A stretch of DNA of 64,000 nt from Echiichthys vipera (lineage: Eukaryota; Chordata; Actinopteri; Perciformes; Trachinidae), in contig OY829654.1 of assembly GCA_963691815.1 (NCBI GenBank), positions 25,832,771 to 25,896,770 of the forward strand, in the 5' to 3' direction. Under the pieces are notes generated by a model, which did not search any database, was not told the DNA's origin, and saw only the letters and a program-made list of their open reading frames with translations. This document shows, piece by piece, positions 51,758 through 64,000 of the stretch (within the stretch, counting starts at the first letter, position 1; each line of letters begins with the position of its first letter). Position numbers and translations under genes: made by a program.

Positions 51758-53181
51758 GTACGTTGGTTCAACAGTAACACACAATTTTTATGTTCAATAC
51801 ATCTAAACGTATGGGTCACTGCTAGACAATGAAATGCTTACCATGAACTCCTAATTCAAAGTATTGGCACAGCCTTTTAAACTGAATTTAGCAGGAAGTA
51901 AATTATTTGCATTGCACATGCTACAGTTTTTGCATTGAACATCCTTGTCGAACGCAAATCCCCGCCTAAAAAGTCAGGCTCACTTTACCTCTCATGACAG
52001 CCTTATATTCACTTGAAATACACCAGCACATCAGGACTTCTAAAGTCACAGCCCCCCTCTTGTCTTCTTTTTGTGTCTGCAGGCTTGAGAAATTGCTTCA
52101 TACCTCCTCTCCAAAGACATGGCATTTACTTTGAACTGGGGGATAAAGTATTAAATGGCGTCAAAATGCCTTTAGAAGATGGAAACATGTCTTTTGGCCT
52201 GGAAAGCCTCAACCCCTCCGGTCATCTGCCCCCACTGCATTATTCCTGTCCCTCTATTGAAAGTACAGTAGCTCATTAAGAGCCTCATTTTTGTGTGGCT
52301 TAGATACCGCTGGCAGTTTTGATGGTGAGCGTCTCAGTGGATCCTTGGGTCAAAGAGTTTTCTGATAAGAGATTATCAGAAAAATATTTGATCGTTTGCC
52401 TCCACAGCATGACTTCATGAAGTCCCTGAGCATAAGAACAAAAGTCCTTTTCTCAGTGCCATGTCAGTTTAGAGTGTATTAAAGGTGAAAGTCCTCCAGC
52501 TCTCCAAAGATGTTGTTATTAAGCTGTTATTTATGCAAGACTTGTGCCACATAATCACTTGCATCGTAATCAGTACGTAAATAAGCACAGTCAATTTCAA
52601 GCCGCCAAATTGGGGTTGAAGTGTTAACACATTTAAGGGAGAGGCTCGTTAATACTCTTTAGCCATGGTTGCTGTAGCATGTCTACCCTTTCTCTGTGAC
52701 TTCTGACTAGTCTGTTATCGTGCCAAGCTCGAGGCAAAGTCCACTACATTTGGTGCACCTCTTTGCACTTGTCTGCCTTTTTCCTAGGTCTCTGTATTTC
52801 TATCATCTTTGTCAGTCCCTCCTTCTCAGTCTAATTGCTTGATGTAGGTGACAAGGAGCGAGAAGGTTCATTTGTAACCTTGCCGTGTTACAGAATCAAT
52901 TTCAGCCAGACAGATCCCATTAGATTTAATGCAAACTGAGTTAAAGCGGGCCAATCTTCACCTCTCGGATGACTGAGTGAAAAAAAGATGTGCACTGGGG
53001 AACTGATGGAATGAAAGGGGGCTCTTTAAGGCTGCCAAGAGTCCTCGCCATGTGGCCACAAGGGCAGCTGGGTAGGATGGTGCTGGTCGTGGTGATGTGT
53101 ATATATGTGTGATGGGAGGAGGAGTGTTAGAGGAGCCACATATTCACTATTTCGATTGCCACCATATGGGGTGAAGCATGT

Positions 53182-53240
<59 letters not shown>
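53182..53240. repeat. (CA)n microsatellite in agrin intron 1
   Basis: About 28 CA units followed by a short CACAG pentamer repeat (53241-53262). Confidence 0.96.
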
Positions 53241-53241
<1 letters not shown>

Positions 53242-53659
53242 ACAGCACAGCACAGCACACAGTATCCCCCCCAAAAACCTGCCAACAGGGCCCACACACA
53301 GACACTCTCGATTTATCATTCTGTGTAACTATACATCAACCACGCCGCTAGAAATATGACACACATTCAGTGACACACACACCCTCTTTTCTTCCTGCAC
53401 ATGGCTAAATGTCACAGTCAGACACATATTGATTTGCTGAAGATATAGGGTGAATGATGGCCATGTTCTGACATTCACATGGGCACAGGCACTCTCAGGC
53501 TTTGCCAGATGCAAAGGGAGATGGGATGCACTGATATGTTTATGGAAAGACCTTATCTTGTCCTTTCATTATGGAAATGTGATGAAATCGTTTAGCGCCA
53601 CCCGCTACTCTGTACGCCACCTTCTCTGTCAGGCGCTTTCTGATCCCCCTTGTGCGACA

Positions 53660-53690
53660 GTGTGCGTGTGTGTGTGTGTGTTTGTGTGTG
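53660..53690. repeat. (TG)n array, imperfect
   Basis: TGTGCG start and one TTTG interruption. Confidence 0.9.
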
Positions 53691-55681
53691 CTCTGGTATG
53701 CTTACAAATGTGACAGGGAGCTACAGCCTGTGTGGATGTCTGTTTTTGTGTGCGCTCCTTTACACTCTCAGCAGAACTTCTATATTTTCCTCATGCCAAT
53801 TTCTGTTTCGCTCGTTTTATATGTTCTCGTGAAATCCCCCCCAGATGGAAATCAGTTACCGTCATGACTGACTGGGAAACAGCTTCAGCCGACACTTCAT
53901 TATTCACCTCCAGCACCAGCCTCGCCTCTCCTCTCCCCTCGCCTCATTTTTTCTCTCTAACACACACTTTTTTTTCTCAGTCTCCCCCCTGAAGCCCCGG
54001 CTGTTGACAAGCAATTTTAAGTGAGCCTAAATTTAAAACTCAGCTGTGTCTTGGGACGCCGACGGGTATCACAGACGTCCTGAGAAAGGCTTCCATGTTG
54101 TGGTTGACGGAGCCCTGGAAAAAATGCGTTAGCTGTGTAATTGATGTGATGTGTTTTAACTTCCTCATTATCCCTCACAGTGCAGAGACAATTGGAGAGA
54201 TGGCTGGGTGGCTGCACATCCTTTCTGTACGTGTAGGTTCGGTGCAGACAGCTCTGACAACTCATCGCAGCTCTGCTTAGTGAGTCAGGCAGCCGAGTTG
54301 TCTAGGAGAGTTCAGATGTTTTTTTGGCTGGGTTATGCTTGGTACTCCAGCGCTCCGGTACACTGTGAGTGAGTTTGTCATGATGGCCTTCAAGAAACAC
54401 ATCTTGTTTGTGAGATCCACCATTTGGTGACGTTTCCTTGTAAAAGGTGTCACCAAAATCATTTCTGTAGATCAGAACGTGATGGCTATTTTTTTGCGTA
54501 ATGGGTGACTTCTTACCCTGCTTAAGCTTTGTATTATAGAGAGCCATGTGTCTATGGTATCTATATAAACTTTACATAACTGCCAAGCTAACCAACAGGC
54601 AAATATCCCACTTGATGTTTTCTGTTCACTGCTGACATGATTCGTTTGTCATTTAGCCAGTCAACAAAAAAAATGTAGCACAACTTGAATAGGTTGATCA
54701 ATTTTTTAGCCAACAAAAAGATTTTCTAGTTCCAGCTTCTTAAATGTGAGAATTTGCTGCTTTTCTCCCTCTCTTTTTTTAGAGTGTAAATTAAATATGC
54801 TTTGGTTTGTTTGTCGGACAATATAAGCAATTTGAAGACGCCCCCTAAGGCTCTGGGAAATTGCTTTTTCACTATTTTACGGCATTTTGTGGCCTAAACA
54901 ATCAATGGTGTAATCAAAAAAAATCTGATTAAGCAAGGATACAAAATAAATGTTAGTTGCAGCTCTAATTCTGTTTGTGCTTAGTTTTTGTTTAGTCACT
55001 AACAATGTCCCTGCTAAACAATGTAAAAGCAACTACATGTTCTCCAGGCACCTCGATAACATAAACTGTTATTGATCCTTTTATATGCTTGGTCAAGATT
55101 GTCTTCATTTTTTACAAATTATGGTGTCAAAACTGCAAAAGACTCGGGTTGCATGAGGTTCCCCTGAGTGTTACTCCATACTCAGTCATTCAACACTACA
55201 GGTCCTGTTTTATGGTTCCCACAAACAGGCAGGCCTTATGTCATCGTCTGCTGGGTGTTGACCGGGAGAATAGGATGATGTCATTGGAGAGGGGATCTGA
55301 TTTATTCTACATATGGTCGCCGGGGGGTGGGGGACTGAGTACGTTTTTCACTCATCAACCGTATGTCATCACTGCTGTGGAATTTCAAATCTTATCCATC
55401 TTGTTCTTTTCAGCCCAAAACAAAAGCGGACCCCTTCCTGTGTGTTTTCAGTGTGCTCTTACTATATCAGAAGTCCTGCTGTGTGGTTTGGGATTAGACG
55501 ACAGTTGAAACAATGAATGGCAAAACAATGATGATACTGCCATCGCTGAAATATACTCCTGTCAATTAGCTCAGCCGAGTTCCTGCAGGGTAGTAACTCA
55601 ATTACTCGGTGTGCACCCCTGGGAAGGCTGTGAGTCTCCCCTAAACTAAAAACCTCTCTCTTTCTCTTTTATCTCTTTCAG

Positions 55682-55720
55682 ACAAACCTCCCCATTTCAC
55701 ACCGGCCCAGCCTCCTGATG
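55682..55720 (+). CDS. agrn: Agrin, small second coding exon (juxtamembrane linker shared by both N-terminal forms)
   Basis: The exon is 39 bases, flanked by a pyrimidine-rich acceptor (TCTCTTTCAG, ending at 55681) and a consensus donor (GATG|GTAAGT). Joined to the transmembrane exon it reads Y-KPPHFTPAQPPD and leaves one base (G) for the next codon. In mammals the corresponding linker reads approximately KPG-HFTP-PPTPPD and leads directly into the first cysteine-rich follistatin-like module (CRGMLCGFG). The split codon explains dual use: T+AC gives Tyr after the membrane exon, while G+AC would give Asp, as in the secreted form where the NtA domain is followed by an acidic residue and KPG. 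It is too short to be found by open-frame length alone. Identity rests on phase, splice signals and the HFTP core. Confidence 0.88.
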
Positions 55721-58673
55721 GTAAGTCCTCTGTGGTTTTCTGTCTGCTCGCCTTAGTTGACCACTGTTGTTTTGTGGTCGTACCTTAGACGGCCGGCCTT
55801 TGCCTTTGAAGAGTCCAGCCGTCTGTGTGCTTTGCCAGATCTGGCTGCTCCGCTTTTTGTCTCGACACATCTTTAGTATGGCGGGCACGTGGCCAGGTCT
55901 GCGCAGGGCTTTGATGTGAGGCAGATCTTTTGATGACTTGATTTCATCTGCTCCGCACAGCTAGTTGGGCCGATGTTCAATACCTGTTACCACAGCAGCA
56001 TTCACATCCTTCTGATAGGGTCTAATAGGATAACCCCTCCCCCCTTTTCCCTGGGTTATTCACATTACCTGAGGTTTGTAGGCCGGGAGCGCAGAGCAGC
56101 ACCATCACCTCACCTGTTCGCCAACATGTTTTCGTCCAATCCCACACATAAATCTCTGCAATGGGTGCTGCCCATTGTTTCCCGGCCCTGTAACGTGAGC
56201 TGTTAATTAAAGAAGCCACAACTTTTACCCAAAACCGTGGAACTCGGCAAGCTTTAATTGGAGGAAAACAGCTGGTTTTCAAGCTGCTATCATGAATATT
56301 TATCAGAGGCAGCACAGTGAGACAGTGTTTGATAGACTTTGGTGTTGTATTTTCTTTTTACTGCACAGCACTGACAGACAGCCAGAGATGGACTCCTACT
56401 AGGTCTGAAGGTGTGTTGCCCTGCTTGTGTTCGGGCTACAAAGTCAAAAGTTTGAAGGGAGAGAACACAAGGAGAAAGCGTTCTTAATGATCCCAGCCGG
56501 CCAGCTGATGTCAGGGACAAAAGGCAACAGTGGGGGCTTTGTGAATCTGTTCCTGGTAATTGCTCAATCACTCGCCCTATAGGCCAGCTTGTTTGCAGAA
56601 GCGGTTCGCTAAAGATGTCAGTTTAAAAAAATGTATCACATTAGAGGTGGTTTCTGATGAATGTGATTGTCTGGCGGAGTCAGGACAATGGGCTCTTCAC
56701 TGTCGATGTGAAATGGCTGCGGCGTTTGGCTCCAACAAATAATTGTACTTGATTGGAGCATTTCTCAACTCTGCCTCACCTGAGGAGTGTACGAGCATGT
56801 CTATTTATCTCTTTCGTGCCTCACATCACAAAAAAATGGGGATTTAATTTGAGCCAGCGAAGTTTACAGCCACTATTGTTTTTGTTTTAATGGCAGATGA
56901 AATTGACTAGAGAAATTATCCTATTTCTTAGTTATAGAGGGGTCTTCTAGTTGTTGTTTTTTAAAGCAAATATTGCCATAAAATTTGTCTCTCCCCTGGG
57001 AAAATGAGAAACATTTTGCCGGCAGCGAAGCAGTCCATTTCTGTCTTTCATTGAGTTTCCACCTACAAAAGAAATAACACCCTGCTTATCGATTGAGCCA
57101 CTCATTTCCCATGTATTAAAGTTTTTGCTGTCTGAGGGGCACAGTTTGTTTCTGCACTAGTCAACCATTAAAAAGCTGCTGCTAGCCCTTAATTACATTT
57201 CCAATAGTTCTGTAGGCTTTACACCAGCAGCCAATGCTGTTTTAATATGCCAAGCAAAACAAAAGGCAAAGTCTCCTATCAGCGGGGTAAGCCTGCCCTG
57301 TGGGACGCAGTTTCTCCGGGTCATTTAACGCTGGAGAGATTAGTGAGACAATTAGAGTTGGCCCAATAAGACAGTAGCCCACTTTTTTGGAGATGCTTAG
57401 TTTCAGTAGAGGTGGAGGGGCGATTAGAAGATGCTCTAGACCGGCAGAAGGCTAATATTGCTTTGCCATTAGTCAAATGGGCTCCAAAGAGTGCAGGCCT
57501 TGTTCTACTGAACTTGTCCTCAGTGCCAAGGACGCTCTGTTTCCTAGTACTTCATTACAGGAAATCACAGACAAGATACCAAGCACTCTGCATTTTTAAG
57601 CCTAATTTGTCTCCGAACAGCCGTTGATGAGACGTCCTTATTAGCGCGGGGAGATTCTGCAGGAAGTAAAGGAATTTGTTCTGCAAATTAGAGCGAGAGA
57701 ATCTTGGGAGTCGCTGGGGAAAAATGCAGGTTTTGCACAACATAAGCAAAGCTCTTAGATGATATTTATGGTTTATGCCACCCGCAAATAGCTGACGTAT
57801 CCTCCCAAGGGAATGGCCTATAATCACCAGTCAAAAAAAGTGGCAGAAGTCACAAAGCAGCCTCTAATTAGGCCTTTTTTCTTTAAAAGCTCAAAGCAGC
57901 AGTCGCTTGGCTCAAGCCACGCTCATTATTGCCTGTCGTCCCCTGATAATAAAACAGTCGTGGCATGTTTTGGATGAAGCTAGAAGGTTTAGAAGGATTA
58001 GTAATGGACTTTCTAGAGGGGTCGACTCTGAGAATTGCTTGTTGAACAAACCCCAGTTGTCACATGCAGAGAAATCATGGTTGTGCAATGGTTAAGGGCA
58101 AAGGAAGGAGGAGATCCAATCTGTGGTAGTTTTTTTTATTATTATTAGAGATAAAGGAATAGCATCAGCAGCTATTTATGTCATACGATTTATGGCAAAT
58201 CTAGTTGTAATTGAACAAGGACACAGAACAGATTCACCTCTTGAGCTCTCTCTCAAGGACTTCAGGCTGAGAGGAAAACCAAGTGTAGACGGCTCCCTGG
58301 AGCTATCAGGTTCATCTCAGCTTCATTTCACCCTTTTACAACTTTAGGTGACTTAACACTGGCCAAACATGATCCAAAATAAGCCAGAGACTCAAAAGAA
58401 AGTAAGTGTAATGAGGTCTGCTGTGACTGTAGCCGTCTCCAGTACAGCCGGCCTGGCAGGAGCCCATTCGTGTGAATCCCTCAATTTCACATTTGTCACC
58501 GAGAGTTCTCCAGAGGATGCTCCTTACTGACAAGGCAAATAAACTCCTGGACTGCTTTGATCTGAGATGGTGGGACGCCTAAAAGAAGTGCCAGCGGGCT
58601 CACTTACACTCCCTCTTCCTAAAGAATTGACATAAATATCTGTCAGCTCTGGAAGAATACAGTAACTAAGTAA

Positions 58674-58819
<146 letters not shown>

Positions 58820-60394
58820 CTCTCCTGTGATTTATCCTGCTGGAGCCCTTCCCTGTGTTCTTGACAGTAAGCCTAACTCGGAGAGAGGCAGAATTAATTA
58901 TGGCTCCTCGGCCTATCTTAATTAAATCATTTCACATCATCGATTTCACACAACGGAGGCAAAAATATCTACCTCATCTTTTAGCCGGGGTGGGGTTACT
59001 GGCTGAGAATGTCTCACATCAAGATATCAAAAGGTACAGTATAAGGCTGCATCTCCAGGATTACAGTTTCACAGAAGAGCTGTCATGTCTGGCTTTTAAC
59101 AGGGAGCAGCTTGTTAGCCCACAATTGTGGAGGCAGTTTGCAGCCTTGACTTTATCAACAGTAAAGTTTGTTGGCCTTTTAAAGTACACACTTTCAAATT
59201 GCACAGCTGAACTCTGGATCCTCATTTTGGTCAGGGTAGCCTGTCTCGCTTTGTGTCTGTGGGCTCACGCAGGTGCCTATGTGAGCCTCCGAAGGGCTCA
59301 GTAAGTGCTGTGTTTTCATAAAACAAAGGTGAAGGCTGAAGGAATAACCCTAGTCTTGTCAACCCCCACGTCTAACCATCTGACATCGATGGCATCCCCA
59401 CTTGCACTCGCCGCACCTCACATCAGTTTACCCAGTATTCATCTCTCACGATAGGTTAGAAGCAGAAGTCCAAAGAGAGGAAAACGGAAATATTAGTCAG
59501 AAAGACGCGAGGGTGCCATTAATTGTGCAATTATTGACACAGTTAGCAATGCGGGTTTGCTTTGAAGTGTCCCCCGGCTGCTGAGCAACTCCTGCGGATT
59601 GTTGATGCAGGTTCCCCGGACCTCGGGCCTTGTAAGGATCAACGGTTGTTTGATGTGGACGGACAGCAGGCTGAGCTATCTGAGGCTGCGATCTGGAAGC
59701 TGCCAGCCGACATCCCTGTTAGAAAAGTCTGATTTGTCGGCATTAGGCCTCTCTGTTACGCAGAAGCCAGACAGACGTGTGAGCTGGAGTAGTGCAATCC
59801 ACGTATCTGCTTAAAGTCTGCTTTTTAAATGTCCTCTTGTTGCCATATGTATGTTTAAAAGCAGAACGTTTGTGCTGTCTGTCTTTGTACACCTCCCATA
59901 ACTTACCTAGCCCCTCCAGTGTGCCCTCCAGTTTACCACGAAGCACTCCACAATATGCGGATATGGATATGATGACAAAGGTCACATGCTCCGGTCAGAA
60001 TTGAGAAAGAAAAAACCTGCAGCATCGGTCTGCTAGCCAACAGCAATGACTGCTCAGACATACACCCACAAACGTTTTGTAGCACGTATTTCACTCATGG
60101 ATATACGTCCACACTGATGAAAGCTTCCTTTGATGGCAACTTTTTTATTTTGCCTCATTAGTCGCACAGTAAATTCCTCCAAACTTTGTACCAGCTATTT
60201 CTTTCATGGCAGAGCAAGGGATTAAGAAATAAACAATAAAATCGAAAAATGAAGCAAATTTTCAGTTATCACGAGCCTCAGAAATGAAATAGAAAGAATG
60301 ACATCAGGGGGATCAACAAAACCCCATCGACAGTATGAATCCGTGCAAGCTAATTAATAGTTTCTCGCTGCTCAAAGATGTCAGTCTGGTGTGT

Positions 60395-60439
60395 CATCGC
60401 TCAGTGCTGAGCGATGAGGGCTACCCTCATCGCTCAGCA
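60395..60439. repeat. Three-unit alternating palindrome
   Basis: CATCGCTCAG (60395-60404), CTGAGCGATG (60407-60416) and CATCGCTCAG (60429-60438, read within the third arm) alternate in orientation. The middle arm can pair with either neighbour: 10-base arms on the left with a 2-base centre, or perfect 16-base arms (60405-60420 and 60424-60439) on the right with a 3-base loop CTA. Confidence 0.92.
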
Positions 60440-60913
60440 TGAAGGTGCTGGCGGACGGTTGAAAAGCCCACCCATCTTCAGCTCTTTTTCATATATTGGA
60501 AGTAATTAGCTTGCAGAACGGACCAGTGTCACTTTAAATGAGCTCTCTATGTTCTTTGCATGTTGACGGTGGCCATTCAGCACCAGCAAAAGGTCGCGTC
60601 ATTCATTCCTTCTCATTAACACAGCAGCAAGTTATTTTAAACTGGCCCTCACTTGTCATTCCATTTCAAAGCTTGATGGTACATGTTCATTTAATTGTTG
60701 GGTGGCAATGACAGGAAAGAACAGTACGACTAATGTCATTGTCGGGCTTTTAATTAGGAATTAAAGAGGAAAATAAGTGGCGTGTCTTGTCAACATGTTG
60801 CTGAACAATATTACGCCGTGATTTCCTGCTAATATCCGAGTCCTGAATCACGTTCAGTGTTTTCCCCATTAAGAAGTGGGAGTTATCGGAGCGTTTTGCT
60901 CTGTGCTGACAAC

Positions 60914-60940
60914 ATACACACACACACACACACACACACA
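60914..60940. repeat. (CA)n array
   Basis: About thirteen CA units in agrin intron 2. Confidence 0.93.
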
Positions 60941-61044
60941 TGCACACACTCTTACTCACCCCTTGCTCCTTGTTTTTCTTCACTCAGCTAGAAACACTGT
61001 GTGCAGATTGCAGTTGAACCCGGCACACAAGAACACGCATGCAC

Positions 61045-61046
<2 letters not shown>

Positions 61047-61131
<85 letters not shown>
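61047..61131. repeat. (CA)n microsatellite
   Basis: About 42 uninterrupted CA units. Confidence 0.97.
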
Positions 61132-61132
<1 letters not shown>

Positions 61133-61213
61133 TACAGGGCCCTGAACATCCGATTTTACAGTTTCCATGTCTGCGTTTGCTGTTTGAATGTAGCTGTGTA
61201 TGTGCATTGTGTT

Positions 61214-61214
<1 letters not shown>

Positions 61215-61290
<76 letters not shown>
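61215..61290. repeat. (GT)n microsatellite
   Basis: About 38 uninterrupted GT units, opposite in strand sense to its two neighbours. Confidence 0.97.
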
Positions 61291-61291
<1 letters not shown>

Positions 61292-61393
61292 CCTTTTTAA
61301 GTATGTGTGATAAATTTGCTGCCTGTGTTCATTGGAGGGTCATGCACAGGGAGGGCAGGAAACTATCCGTTCTGAACCTTCTGCCCTCAATCT

Positions 61394-61394
<1 letters not shown>

Positions 61395-61458
<64 letters not shown>

Positions 61459-61461
61459 ACA
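61395..61461. repeat. (CA)n microsatellite
   Basis: About 29 CA units, then CAGACACACAGA. Confidence 0.96.
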
Positions 61462-62371
61462 GATTAGTTCGCACCCTGGTTTAGGAGTCACGGTTTGGTG
61501 CAAGTTGGGTAGTGCAAGTAAACAATCAGATTCGATATTTTTATATGTTGCAGTGTATAACAGTAGTTGAAGTGTCAAACACATACACAATCCCCCAGCA
61601 GGCCCACTGGAAACTCTGATAAACTATTTTCATTTAAAAACAAGGAACATTTAAAATGATTGTGTATCACACTGTACAAACACTTTCCTAAAGGGCAATA
61701 GGCTATAACACTGGAAAAACATCTGTGATACTGTGAAAGTGAAAATACAAAAATAAATAGAAATATTAAAATAATAATAATAAAAAAATGAAATTAGGAT
61801 GAGTCTTTCACTTCCACCGTGGTTTTATTTGAACATGTTTAAACATTCAAAGCACCCAAACATTCATCATCCCAGTGATCGGCACATCTTGATGATGCCG
61901 TCGGAGCTGACACTCCCTGTCTTGCCTTGTCTTAGTTATTATACACAACCTGCGGGCAGGTCTTCCAGCTCTACCTTTTCATTTGCCCCTGCCATAGTGT
62001 GTGACTGATTAGCACACCAATCAGCCTGTTGTGATCAGCTTAGCGAATGTTGCAAAATGATGTCCAGCTAAAAGTTAAACTCTGGTTCCATATTACGGGA
62101 GTGCTGCACACCGTATATTCTGTGTGCAGCTGCGCAACGGACCCCTGTACCCGGGATGGTTCAGTATGAATACACCACCCGTTACAGCCCTTGTTGTCAT
62201 GGCAACCAGATGTGCAGCTGGCTGTGGCTGTCCAGCCAATGGACTCTCATTGGAGCCCCATACTTCTGATGTGTTAAACAGTCGATTCATAATTCATTTG
62301 CTCCATCTCCACTGTGCAGGGAATCTCACTCACCCTGTTAACACAGACACACACACAGACTGTGACGTATT

Positions 62372-62396
62372 AGTGTGTGTGTGTGTGTATGTGTGT
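62372..62396. repeat. (TG)n array, imperfect
   Basis: Short TG array with one TATG interruption. Confidence 0.9.
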
Positions 62397-63950
62397 TCTG
62401 GAATTGCTGAGTTTGTGATTACTGGTTTCCTCCTCCGCTGGACCTGGATTCACTCATGTGAACACATCGGAGCCACTGAGTCGTCACGGAAATGAGGCAG
62501 ACAAAACCCTTTCAGATACCGTGTAAATGTTATTTTACATATGCGCCTCATTTTTTAAATTAAACCCTGAATCATTTTTCGGTAATAATTCCTCTCACAA
62601 TCTGCCGACTCAGGACCTCATAACTTTCCTCAGTGCTGAATACAAAGTTCCACTTAAAGATATAGATGACTCTGTCTAAGTAAATGTATCAATATACAGA
62701 TATTGCATGTGTTAAACCAGCCTCTTCTGCTGACATCTTAGGATAGCGTCCTAATAAATTTCATATTTAATGGTAATGTGTTTGCTCAAAGAAAAACATC
62801 CTTCTTGGTCTTGTATCAAGATTTGTTTTCTTTAAGGCTTTTTTACCCCCTGCACTACAAAAGGAAAAATAAATCCCTCCAGTGATGCATTCACATGCAT
62901 AACCAAAAAAAGTAGAATTCAGTTGTCATATCTAATAAAGGTTAAAACTTTTACTAGAAGATATAAAGGATACTTACACAACTCATAACTCTGCTGGAGC
63001 TAGTGGACCTGCATGTGGCTCTGCACAGTGTCTGTGTACATGGACGTGTTCCACATATGTGCACTGTCGATGCTTGCATGTGCGTGCAGAGTATGACAGA
63101 GTCATTAATTTGAGTTGCAGACTCGGATATGGAAAATATGATTGGGGTTTAAATGGTCGGCTGTGGAGATAGCCAGCCGTTCAGTTGAAAATAAAATTCA
63201 TCAGTGACAAAGCTCCTCTTCCCCGTTGTCGTTGAATTTTCCAACCAATCACTGTGGCGAGGAAGAAAACAGCTCCGATCTATCTGTCTACTGCATCTGT
63301 CTGTCTGTGAGGGAATAGTTTACATGAGCAAAAAGGATGTTTTGTGCAAATGAGGGGAATTAATTTTCCCCAGGCTGGCTTTGTCTGTATATTGTTTTGT
63401 TCACTCCCCATGCATTTAACTCATCATTACATTATACCGCCCTCAGTTCTTTAGCCATACACCCCCGAGTGTGTGTACCAGAGAGAACAAATAGATATGC
63501 GCTTAGTATTCCAACAACCGCACACATCTGCATGCTGGCTCATTTCCATAATAAGAGAGGAAGAGGAGAGAAATAGAAATACAGTGAAGAATTGTCAACA
63601 ATTTGTACAATTTAGCTGCTGTGTTTATTTTTGGAGAGAAAGAAAGATGGAAGTTATTGTGCTTTTCTTGATTGTAAACAGCATATGAACGTGTGTGCCT
63701 GGATCTGCGCGTAGCTCTGTAATTTGCTCATTTGAGCAGTTTTTATGTTGTGTGAATACTAAGTCTCCACATTCATGTAATGCGATGGCCACAAAAAAAA
63801 AAGTCCAATGAATGTCAAAGGTTCCCATAATCAGCCAACAGGCAGGCAGGCTGGTGTGTGTGTGTGTATATCTGTTTTTCACTGGAGTCTCATGCACCCG
63901 AGCACACTCGGTAACTCTATAATGAGGGGTTGGTGTCACTGAAGGCTAAC

Positions 63951-64000
63951 AGTGTGTGTGTGTGTATGTGTGTGTATGTGTGTGTGTGTGTGTGTGTGTG
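63951..64000. repeat. (TG)n microsatellite, truncated by the window end
   Basis: TG array with two TATG interruptions that runs off the right edge. Confidence 0.95.

Larger units (their letters stand above)
51758..55681 (+). other. agrn: Agrin intron between the transmembrane exon and the shared linker exon
   Basis: This 3,924-base intron runs from GTACGT to a CAG acceptor. It contains CA arrays at 53182-53240 and a TG array near 53660-53690. If retained, the first exon would read on through six further residues (CTLVQQ) to a TAA at 51775-51777. Open frames at 52013-52279 and 55089-55508 have no recognisable domain and are judged chance frames. Pyrimidine-rich blocks occur near 53910-53990. 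Confidence 0.85.

Noticed and set aside
51577..51819. Minus-strand frame opposite the agrin membrane exon
   Set aside because: Shadow of the real coding exon on the other strand.

Overview
The window is vertebrate nuclear DNA, most probably from a spiny-rayed (percomorph) teleost. It is gene-poor, with long CA/TG and CT microsatellites, tRNA-derived SINEs and small inverted-repeat DNA transposons of kinds common in percomorph genomes, and GT-AG splice junctions. The species cannot be named from the sequence.

Only one gene can be supported: the 5' part of agrin (agrn) on the + strand. At 51592-51757 lies a first coding exon that encodes a short cytoplasmic tail and a hydrophobic segment closely matching the transmembrane (short N-terminus, type II) form of agrin. 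It ends at a GT donor. A 39-base exon at 55682-55720 follows, with perfect reading phase across a 3.9 kb intron, and gives the juxtamembrane YKPPHFTPAQPPD stretch that matches the linker ahead of the first cysteine-rich module of agrin. The next agrin exon was not found, so the second intron runs past the window end. The N-terminal agrin (NtA) exons of the secreted form were not seen. The simplest reading is that they lie upstream of the window and that most of positions 1-51591 is intron of the long isoform, with an internal promoter for the transmembrane isoform somewhere around 49.3-51.6 kb.

Layout: 1-49.3 kb is non-coding DNA with microsatellites, a MITE-like element (1.5 kb), a teleost repeat (6.3-6.9 kb), two tRNA-type SINEs (16.7 and 44.9 kb), a 550-bp tandem duplication (23.2-24.3 kb), two copies of one interspersed element (30.2 and 39.4 kb), a nested insertion (35.3-36.1 kb) and a 26-base hairpin (24.8 kb). 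49.3-51.6 kb is a pyrimidine-tract-rich presumptive promoter and leader. 51.6-55.7 kb holds the two coding exons. 55.7-64 kb is intron 2, with several large dinucleotide arrays and a three-unit alternating palindrome at 60.4 kb.

No operon, phage, CRISPR, toxin or viral gene was recognised, and no undescribed multi-gene system is visible. Most open frames in the window are short, low-complexity (Thr-His, Cys-Val, Leu-Ser from dinucleotide repeats) or lie within repeats, and were not called as genes.
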